Of a stretch of DNA of 64,000 nt, positions 57,291 through 64,000 are shown one piece after another; within the stretch, counting starts at the first letter, position 1, and the number at the start of each line of letters is the position of its first letter. The translations under genes and the position numbers were made by a program. Source of the DNA: Halomarinibacterium sp041392125 (GTDB lineage: Bacteria > Bacteroidota > Bacteroidia > Flavobacteriales > Flavobacteriaceae). The DNA is taken from NCBI GenBank assembly GCA_041392125.1, contig JAWKMR010000003.1, positions 496,001-560,000 of the forward strand. Direction: 5' to 3'. The notes beneath the pieces are model-generated. The model did not search any database, was not told the origin of the DNA, and saw only the letters and a program-made list of their open reading frames with translations.

Positions 57291-59909
57291 ATGAAAAAAC
57301 TATTACTTATTTTATTCTTTATAGGTAGTTTAACTGCCTATTCTCAAGGAACAGTAACGGGTAATGTAACCGACTCAGATTTAGGAGGACCACTACCTGG
57401 TGCAAGTGTATTAGAAACTGGTACCACCAATGGTGCCATCACAGATTTTGAGGGAAATTTCACGCTGAATGTTAACTCAAATTCTGGAACCATTGAAATT
57501 TCCTATTTAGGATTTATTAAAAAAACAGTAAAGTTCACTTTAAGTGGTGGAACTGTAAATGTAGGTACAGTTGCACTAGAGGCTGATGCTAATACGTTGG
57601 CAGAGGTAGTAATTATTGGTACCGGAGTAATCGATTTAGCTGAAGATCGTAAAACTCCTGTAGCTGTTTCAACCATTACACAACAAGAAATTCAAGAAAA
57701 AGTAGCCGGTAATGTCGAGTTAACACAAGCTCTTAAAGCGACTCCTTCTATTAATATTTCTGGTGATAGCGGTTTTGGAGATTCTCAAATGTATTTAAGA
57801 GGTTTTGAACAAAACAATACTGCGGTACTTTTAAACGGTCAGCCGGTTAATGGTATGGAAGACGGTAATGTGTATTGGTCTAACTGGGCTGGTATTGCAG
57901 ATATTGCAAGTGCCATTCAGGTACAAAGAGGTCTTGGAGCTTCCAAGTTAGCAATCTCATCTGTAGGAGGTACCGTAAACATTGTAATGAAAGCTGCCGA
58001 TAGAAAAGCAGGTGGTTTTGCACGTTTCTTAGGAGCTAATGATAGTTACTTTAAAGGAACTGCAGCTTACAATACAGGTATTGGTGAAAGCGGATGGGCT
58101 TTTTCAATTTTAGTAGATCATTGGCAAGCACACAGAAAATGGTCTAATGGTACTTATGGACAAGGACAAAACTATTTTCTTGCAGTAGGTTATAAACCAA
58201 ACGATGCACACTCTTTAAACTTCTTGATTACAGGAGCACCACAAATGCACGGTCAAAAGTGGTCACAATCAAAAGATGTAATTAATGCAGATCCAAAATT
58301 CAATCAACATTGGGGTTATAACAGTGTAGATGGAGACAGCGATAACATTTCTTCTGAAAGACAAAACTATTACCATAAACCTGTTGCTAACCTTAACTGG
58401 GATTGGACTATGAGTGAAAGTTCTGAACTTTCTACCGTTTTATATGCTTCTGTGGGTCGCGGCGGAGGAACTGGCGATAGAGGAAATGGTAGAATAAGAA
58501 CTGAAGACCCAGACGGCGATGGTCCTTTATCAGGTCAAATAGATTATGCAGCAATTTATGAGGCTAATACAGCTATTGGGGTTGGAAATGATTTTGATAA
58601 TCCAGATGGGAGAGGTTATATTAGAAGATCTTCAGTAAATAACCACCAATGGTTTGGTGCAGTATCTAACTTTAACCATGACTTTAGTGATGAATTTAAT
58701 ATGAATATTGGTGTAGATGCTCGTATGTACACTGGAGATCACTTTAGACAAGTAGCTAATTTTTATGGACTAACGGGTTGGTCTAATGACCGCCCAGACG
58801 ATGCTGTAGTAACTACCGCATATGAAGCAGACCCATGGAAAGCACTTTCTAATTTCGCTGGAGAAGAAGACCGTATTAATTATGACTATTCTGAAGATAT
58901 TAGTTATATAGGTGGTTTTGGACAGTTAGAATATGCCACCAATAAATTCTCAATGTTTGTTCAGGGATCATATTCTACTCAATCTTACCAAAGAGAAGAT
59001 CGTTTTACAACCGACGATAACGGTAATCAAACAACAACAACATCAGACAAGGTAAATAAAACAGGATACAATGTTAAAGGAGGACTTTCTTATACGGTTG
59101 CTGATGAAAGCACCATCTACCTTAATGGGGGATACTATTCTAGACAACCTTATTTAGATAACATCTTTTCTTTTAGAACTTCAAATGCAGACATTTTATC
59201 TCCTGAAGTTGAAAATGAAATTATTCGATCTGTTGAGGGAGGTTATCATTTTGCAAATTCAGACCTAAGATTGAATTTTAACGCTTATGTAACCGATTGG
59301 GATAACAGAACTATTTCTTATATAGATGATATCATTGACGCAGATACTAAAGAAGAAATTGAAGTTTCTGTACTACAAAGAGGTATCCGTCAGTACCACA
59401 CTGGTGCCGAGTTTGACTTTGATTGGAGAGCAAATTCTTGGTTATCTTTAAAAGGATATATTTCTGGTGGTAGCTGGATTTTTAAAGGTACATCAAGCAG
59501 TTCTATATATAACTTAGATACTCAAGAATTAATTTCTGAAGATGAAGGAGTTAGAAGACAAGGAGTGCGAGTTTCAACTGCGCCACAATTTACAACTGGT
59601 TTTGGAGCTAAAGCGAAAATTGTTTCTGGTTTAAGCATTGATGGTGGTATTAACTATCGTGCAAATCACTACGAGTTTACCGATGCTGGAACTTCACAAG
59701 TAGATTACGAGCCTGCGAAGTTACAACCCTATTCAATTACAGATTTAGGACTAACCTATAAATTTAATATTGGCGGAAGTAATAATTTAACTTTCAGAGC
59801 TAATGTATTTAATGTATTTGACTACATAGGATTATCAAATTCTGATGCATTTGGTTATTATACCGAAAATGGAAGAACGTATAACGGCTCTTTACGTTAT
59901 TCATTCTAA
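57291..59909 (+). CDS. TonB-dependent outer-membrane receptor (872 aa)
   Basis: A signal peptide (1-19) is followed by a carboxypeptidase-D regulatory-like domain (about 22-97; GNVTDSDLGGPLPGASVLE), a plug (about 115-235; TPVAVSTITQQEI, MYLRGFEQNNTAVLLNGQP, GGTVNIVM) and a barrel ending TYNGSLRYSF. It is shorter than SusC and has no SusD partner nearby. The YWSNWAG segment of the plug is matched by a QWGNWGG segment in the receptor at 61642, so the two are related. The substrate is unknown. Confidence 0.93.
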   Translation: MKKLLLILFFIGSLTAYSQGTVTGNVTDSDLGGPLPGASVLETGTTNGAITDFEGNFTLNVNSNSGTIEISYLGFIKKTVKFTLSGGTVNVGTVALEADANTLAEVVIIGTGVIDLAEDRKTPVAVSTITQQEIQEKVAGNVELTQALKATPSINISGDSGFGDSQMYLRGFEQNNTAVLLNGQPVNGMEDGNVYWSNWAGIADIASAIQVQRGLGASKLAISSVGGTVNIVMKAADRKAGGFARFLGANDSYFKGTAAYNTGIGESGWAFSILVDHWQAHRKWSNGTYGQGQNYFLAVGYKPNDAHSLNFLITGAPQMHGQKWSQSKDVINADPKFNQHWGYNSVDGDSDNISSERQNYYHKPVANLNWDWTMSESSELSTVLYASVGRGGGTGDRGNGRIRTEDPDGDGPLSGQIDYAAIYEANTAIGVGNDFDNPDGRGYIRRSSVNNHQWFGAVSNFNHDFSDEFNMNIGVDARMYTGDHFRQVANFYGLTGWSNDRPDDAVVTTAYEADPWKALSNFAGEEDRINYDYSEDISYIGGFGQLEYATNKFSMFVQGSYSTQSYQREDRFTTDDNGNQTTTTSDKVNKTGYNVKGGLSYTVADESTIYLNGGYYSRQPYLDNIFSFRTSNADILSPEVENEIIRSVEGGYHFANSDLRLNFNAYVTDWDNRTISYIDDIIDADTKEEIEVSVLQRGIRQYHTGAEFDFDWRANSWLSLKGYISGGSWIFKGTSSSSIYNLDTQELISEDEGVRRQGVRVSTAPQFTTGFGAKAKIVSGLSIDGGINYRANHYEFTDAGTSQVDYEPAKLQPYSITDLGLTYKFNIGGSNNLTFRANVFNVFDYIGLSNSDAFGYYTENGRTYNGSLRYSF

Positions 59910-59927
59910 AAAATTTATTAGATATGT

Positions 59928-59962
59928 AAAAGCGGTTGGCATTTGCCAACCGCTTTTTTTTT
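59928..59962 (+). terminator. Rho-independent terminator after the receptor
   Basis: AGCGGTTGGCA and TGCCAACCGCT form an 11-bp stem, extended by A/T pairs, with a long T run. Confidence 0.92.
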
Positions 59963-59999
59963 ACCTTTATATCAACTAAACTTTTAACCAAAGACACAC

Positions 60000-60443
60000 A
60001 TGTATACTACACTTCAGTTTATCCATTCATATTGGGCATATCTTGTTCTTTTTATGGTGCTTATTGCTACTTTAAATGCCTTGTCCGGATTCTTCGGAAA
60101 CAAAGAATACCAATCCAAAGATCTTAGAATCTCTTTATTTGCATTGATTGTGACCCATATTCAATTAGTATTGGGCTTCCTTTTATATTTTATTTCTCCG
60201 TTGGGATTTAAATCAATTTCAAATAACGGCATGGGAGCGGTGATGAAAGATTCGCTTTTACGATTGTTTGCTGTGGAGCACATTACTATTATGATTCTTG
60301 CTGTAGTTTTAATTACGGTAGGATATTCAAAACATAAAAAGAAGCAGGAGGCTAAAACTAAATTTAAAACAGTTGCTATTTTGTATACAATAGCCCTCAT
60401 CTTGATGCTAAGTCGTATTCCTTGGCAGCAATGGTTTGCATAA
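60000..60443 (+). CDS. Four-helix membrane protein of unknown function (147 aa)
   Basis: Four hydrophobic helices are seen (about 10-30, 46-66, 88-108, 122-138). Conserved-looking residues are IHSYWAYLVLF near the start, THIQLVLGFLLYFISP and VEHITIMILAVVLITVG. Histidines in three helices could bind haem, and such proteins are sometimes loosely labelled cytochrome b; this is not shown. It lies alone, before a shared terminator with the converging nuclease-like gene. Confidence 0.65.
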   Translation: MYTTLQFIHSYWAYLVLFMVLIATLNALSGFFGNKEYQSKDLRISLFALIVTHIQLVLGFLLYFISPLGFKSISNNGMGAVMKDSLLRLFAVEHITIMILAVVLITVGYSKHKKKQEAKTKFKTVAILYTIALILMLSRIPWQQWFA

Positions 60444-60445
60444 AA

Positions 60446-60474
60446 AAAGCCCCGCAATTATCGGGGCTTTTTTT
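60446..60474. terminator. Bidirectional Rho-independent terminator
   Basis: AAAGCCCCG and CGGGGCTTT form a perfect 9-bp stem with a 7-base loop. T runs lie outside on both strands, serving the converging genes that end at 60443 and 60473. Confidence 0.92.
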
Positions 60475-61522
60475 ATTTTTCTTTAATAAGATACAGATAC
60501 ACTGGAAAGTGGTCGCTATACCCTCCGGTAAATCCACCGTCTGCATAACTTCGGTAAGGATAGCCCTTGTATTGACCTCTGGGGTTGGCTAAATAAGACT
60601 TATTATAAATTCCCGCTTTATAAAATCGATAGCTACTATAATCTGATTTAGTTAATTCTGAAGAAATAATCATTTGGTCGAATAAATTCCAACCATCGCG
60701 ATAAGCCAAGGTTCCTAATCCTTTTTTAAACATATCTTCCATGGGGTTGTAAAGTTCACGAAGGCCTACTTTTTCTTTGTCTTTTTTTGGTTTTAGCACT
60801 TCCCGCACACTGGGGCTATTGGGATCGTCGTTTAAATCTCCCATGGTGATGATTTTTGCATAGGGGTCTTCACTAAAAAGCGAATCGATAATTTGTTTGT
60901 TGAGTTTGGCAGCTTTTACTCTTTTAAACCTACTTCTGGCTTCGCCACCGCTTCTTGAGGGCCAGTGATTTACAATCACATGAATTTTCTCTCCATCTAA
61001 GATACCGCTCACTAAAAGCTGGTCGCGGGTATAAATACGCTGGGTTGGGTCATTATCTTCATAAATTTTCAGTTCATGCGCCTCATAGTTTGTTGGGGTA
61101 AATATCTTTTTTTGATACAACAAGGCAACATCAATTCCACGTCTATCCGGAGAATCAAAATGTACAATGCCGTAGCCTTTATCAACAAGGGGTTCTTGGT
61201 TTAACAAATCTTCAAGCACCCTTCGGTTTTCAATTTCGCAAACACCAACAAGAACTGGAGAATTGCCGGTGACATCTGCCCCAATTTCAGAAATTACTTG
61301 TGCCATGTTCTTCAGTTTGGCGTTGTATATTTCTTCGGTCCAATGGTCTTTTCCGGTAGGAGTTCTATCATCATCAAAAGTGATTGGATCATCTTCAAAA
61401 TCGAATAAATTTTCAACATTATAAAACGCTATTGTATTGATTTTATATGTTTTTTTCTCTTGGGCAAACAGTGAAAAACTTAAGAATACAAAAGTGGCAA
61501 ATTGAGTTATGTGTAAATTCAT
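60473..61522 (-). CDS. Exported endonuclease/exonuclease/phosphatase-fold protein (349 aa)
   Basis: A signal peptide (1-20, ending FAQ) is followed by the EEP fold: FYNVENLFD (metal Asn/Glu), NHWPSRSGG, ITMGDLNDDPNSPS (catalytic Asp/Asn), and a final YSDHFPVYLYL (Asp-His). All main active-site motifs are present. Secreted members of this fold cut nucleic acids or phosphoesters. An exact TACTTTTG element on the minus strand (61570-61577) serves as promoter. It sits between two TonB-dependent receptors, suggesting extracellular phosphate or nucleotide scavenging. Confidence 0.9.
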   Translation of the reverse strand: MNLHITQFATFVFLSFSLFAQEKKTYKINTIAFYNVENLFDFEDDPITFDDDRTPTGKDHWTEEIYNAKLKNMAQVISEIGADVTGNSPVLVGVCEIENRRVLEDLLNQEPLVDKGYGIVHFDSPDRRGIDVALLYQKKIFTPTNYEAHELKIYEDNDPTQRIYTRDQLLVSGILDGEKIHVIVNHWPSRSGGEARSRFKRVKAAKLNKQIIDSLFSEDPYAKIITMGDLNDDPNSPSVREVLKPKKDKEKVGLRELYNPMEDMFKKGLGTLAYRDGWNLFDQMIISSELTKSDYSSYRFYKAGIYNKSYLANPRGQYKGYPYRSYADGGFTGGYSDHFPVYLYLIKEK

Positions 61523-61597
61523 TAATTGTCAATATTAAGTTTGCGTAAAATCCTTTGCAAAGGATGCACCAAAAGTAATTATTTCGTTTAAAAAATG

Positions 61598-61605
61598 TAG
61601 TTTTG
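61598..61605 (+). promoter_or_regulatory. Promoter -7 element (TAGTTTTG) of the second receptor
   Basis: An exact TAnnTTTG match lies 36 bases before the start codon, divergent from the EEP gene promoter. Confidence 0.6.
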
Positions 61606-61641
61606 CACGCTAATTATAACGATTATTTAAACTTAATAAGA

Positions 61642-64000
61642 ATGAAACAATTCATTGCAACCTTTTGTCTTAGCTTCTTGGGAGTTTTTTCAATTTTTGC
61701 CCAGGAAGCAACCGTAAAAGGGAAGGTGGTAGATGCTAATTCTAGTGAAGTAATTTCGGGAGTTGAAATACGTATTTTGAATAGCGTATTTAGTACTGAA
61801 ACAAACAGCGAAGGGTTATTTTCTATGACAAGTAACAATCTCCCACAAGGAGAACAAGTATTAATTGTGAATAAAGCTGATTATGTCTTGCAACGTATTC
61901 CAATTACAATTCAAAATGGAAAGACCGTAGATTTAGATCTTATTTTATTACAACTTGACCTTTCAGAAGTGGAAGCGCAAATAGGGATCATTAGTCTTTC
62001 AGACAACGAATTAAATGATGACGAAGGTACTTCGTATAATGTTTCCGGTTTGTTGCAGGCTTCAAACGATACCTTCTTAGATGCCGCTGCTTTCGATTTT
62101 AGTGCTACTTTTTTTAGACCAAGAGGCCTTGACAGTGAAAACGGGAAAGTGCTCATCAATGGTATTGAAATGAATAAGCAATTTAACGGGAGACCTCAGT
62201 GGGGAAATTGGGGTGGCTTAAATGATGTGCAGAGAAACAGAGAATTCTCTATGGGCCTAAAGGCAAACGACTACAATTTTGGAGATATTGGAGGAACAAC
62301 AAATATTAACATGAGAGCCTCTCTATACCGAAAAGGAGGACGTGTATCGTACGCTGTAGCAAACCGTAGTTATACAGGCAGAATAATGGGGTCTTATAAT
62401 AGCGGTCTTACTCAAAATGGTTGGGCTTATTCGGTATTGGCTTCCAGACGTTTTGCTGAAGAAGGATATCAAGACGGTACACTATACGATGCCAATTCTT
62501 TCTTTGCTTCTGTTGAAAAGAAGTTGAACGATGCACATAGCTTAAATTTAACAGCTTTTTACACCCCTAACCGAAGAGGAAGGGCTACGGCTATTACACA
62601 AGAAGCTAGAGATCTTAAAGGCATAAAGTATAATCCAAATTGGGGGTACCAAGATGGAGAAAAGCGCAATAGTAGGGAGCGTAACATTGAAGAGCCTGTA
62701 ATTATGCTAAACCACTTTTGGACGATTAATGAGAAAACAAGATTAAATACCAATATCGGGTATCAATTCGGGAAAATAGGGGATAGCCGCCTTGATAACG
62801 GAGGCAATAGAAATCCTTTTGGGAACTATTACCAACGCATGCCTAGTTACTTTTTGCGATTCCCGTCACCTACTTCATATGATTACCAATTGGCATACCA
62901 AGCAGAACAAGAGTTTATAAATGATGGACAAATAGATTGGACCAATATTTACCTTACTAATCTTAATTCAAGTACAGGCTATTCAAGCTATGTATTACAA
63001 GAAGATAGAGTAGATGACAAACAACTAACGCTAAACTCCATTCTTTCTACAGAAATAAATGAGAATATTACCTTAAACGGTACCTTAAATTATAGAAATC
63101 TTAAAAGTGACAACTATGCTGTTATTACAGATTTGCTTGGAGGTACAGGATATCAAGATTTTGATAGATTTTATGACGGAGGAGTTGATGATACCAACTT
63201 TGAACAAAGTGATATACAAAATCCAAACCGTATTGTACAAGAAGGCGATACATATAAATACAACTATGAACTGGGAGCTTCAGTACTTTCAGGTTTTGCA
63301 CAAGCACAGTTTAAGTATAGCGATGTAGATTTTTATATGGGTGTAAACGTTTCAAATACTGCTTATCAGAGAACGGGTATTTTCCAAAATGGGTATTTTC
63401 AAGAAGGAAATAGATCTTTGGGAGATAGTGAAAAACTTACTTTTACCAACTTTGGTGCAAAAGGAGGTGCTACATATAAAGTAACCGGGCGTCACCTTAT
63501 CGACTTTAATGCAGGATATTTAACCAAAGCCCCTACTTTGCGTAATAGCTTTGCTAACGCACGTCAAAACAATGATGTGATAGATAATCTAACGGAAGAA
63601 AAAGTACAAAGTGCAGATCTTAGTTATATTTACCGTTCACCTTTAGTAAAAGCACGACTTACCGGTTATTATGCAGGATTTCAAGATGCCACTGAAATAG
63701 GGTTCTTCTTTACAGAAGACACAAGAAGCGGAGCAAATACTGATGCCTTTGTACAAGAAATTATTCAAGGTATTGAAAAACGTAATGTAGGCGTTGAAAT
63801 GGGAATTGAAGCCCAAGTAACACCCACCTTTTTAGTAAAAGCAGCCGCATCTGTTGGACAAAATTTATATACTAATAATCCTACTGTATATCTTGCCGGA
63901 GACGATTTCGATTATAGCCAAGGAAGTGTTGAAGATTTTTTTGTAGAGGGAAATGATCTTGCCCTACGAGGGAAAAGGGAAGTTTTTCTCGAGAATTATC
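61642..64000 (+). CDS. TonB-dependent receptor, truncated by window edge (786 codons seen)
   Basis: The frame is open from ATG 61642 to the window end. A signal peptide (1-21, ending IFAQ) precedes a carboxypeptidase-like regulatory domain (about 22-100; KGKVVDANSSEVISGVEI), then a plug (RPRGLDSENGKVLINGIEMN, about 155-174; QWGNWGGLNDVQ) and barrel strands. It resembles the receptor at 57291 in the plug region but is clearly diverged. The plug keeps the usual NGI motif. In Bacteroidota a related receptor next to an EEP-fold protein is a common pair; the remaining partners would lie beyond the window. Confidence 0.92.
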   Translation, partial: MKQFIATFCLSFLGVFSIFAQEATVKGKVVDANSSEVISGVEIRILNSVFSTETNSEGLFSMTSNNLPQGEQVLIVNKADYVLQRIPITIQNGKTVDLDLILLQLDLSEVEAQIGIISLSDNELNDDEGTSYNVSGLLQASNDTFLDAAAFDFSATFFRPRGLDSENGKVLINGIEMNKQFNGRPQWGNWGGLNDVQRNREFSMGLKANDYNFGDIGGTTNINMRASLYRKGGRVSYAVANRSYTGRIMGSYNSGLTQNGWAYSVLASRRFAEEGYQDGTLYDANSFFASVEKKLNDAHSLNLTAFYTPNRRGRATAITQEARDLKGIKYNPNWGYQDGEKRNSRERNIEEPVIMLNHFWTINEKTRLNTNIGYQFGKIGDSRLDNGGNRNPFGNYYQRMPSYFLRFPSPTSYDYQLAYQAEQEFINDGQIDWTNIYLTNLNSSTGYSSYVLQEDRVDDKQLTLNSILSTEINENITLNGTLNYRNLKSDNYAVITDLLGGTGYQDFDRFYDGGVDDTNFEQSDIQNPNRIVQEGDTYKYNYELGASVLSGFAQAQFKYSDVDFYMGVNVSNTAYQRTGIFQNGYFQEGNRSLGDSEKLTFTNFGAKGGATYKVTGRHLIDFNAGYLTKAPTLRNSFANARQNNDVIDNLTEEKVQSADLSYIYRSPLVKARLTGYYAGFQDATEIGFFFTEDTRSGANTDAFVQEIIQGIEKRNVGVEMGIEAQVTPTFLVKAAASVGQNLYTNNPTVYLAGDDFDYSQGSVEDFFVEGNDLALRGKREVFLENY

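Overview
The window looks like a chromosomal segment of a marine-type flavobacterium (Bacteroidota, Flavobacteriaceae). The grounds are AT-rich DNA, the Bacteroidota promoter -7 motif TAnnTTTG upstream of many genes, T9SS C-terminal sorting domains, TonB-dependent receptors with carboxypeptidase-like N-domains, a DksA-like protein without the four-cysteine zinc finger, and an IleRS with an unusual HIGH motif. I see no insertion sequence, prophage or CRISPR array.

Region 1-13.4 kb is accessory and lies between two tRNA genes (Arg-CCU and Asn-GUU). Both tRNAs have a partial copy of their own 3' end a short way downstream. Inside are a propeller-type sensor fragment, an unknown membrane protein, an AT-rich immunity-like gene, an unknown gene preceded by an 11-bp-phased array of ten TTATAG-like boxes, and an ECF sigma / anti-sigma-like pair. 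The pair is divergent from three exported protease-like genes: a T9SS-secreted reprolysin-type metalloprotease, a subtilase lipoprotein, and a TPR-CHAT (caspase-fold) protein with a signal peptide and a C-terminal membrane anchor. This group is the best candidate for an undescribed system: a regulated extracytoplasmic protease cassette.

Region 13.5-21.5 kb holds rseP, an SCO1-like protein, the feoA-feoB ferrous iron operon with its small Cys-rich partner, and a DtxR/MntR-type regulator followed by a ZIP transporter. A 7-6-7 dyad lies in the regulator's own promoter, and a similar degenerate dyad sits at the likely start of feo transcription. That suggests one metalloregulator controls both units.

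Region 21.6-38.5 kb is mixed housekeeping and envelope genes: bacilliredoxin, PlsC, a radical SAM protein, a crotonase, an NtrY-like kinase, an FG-GAP T9SS protein, a sortilin/BNR protein, a membrane M28 peptidase, a CBS protein, a GIDE-like membrane protein, a DUF6268 barrel and DUF2200. Region 38.6-51.5 kb holds ileS-dksA, lspA, a PAS kinase, a tightly overlapping rimK-like / aspartoacylase-like / 5-FTHF cyclo-ligase operon, uvrC, and a patatin-Omp85 fusion (type Vd-like).

Region 51.7-57.1 kb is an aromatic amino acid catabolism run (homogentisate dioxygenase, HPPD, tryptophan 2,3-dioxygenase) with a DUF3108 protein and an M23 lipoprotein. The right end has two TonB-dependent receptors flanking a small membrane protein and a secreted endonuclease/exonuclease/phosphatase-fold protein. 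The second receptor runs off the window. Function calls rest on motif recognition by eye; no database search was run.
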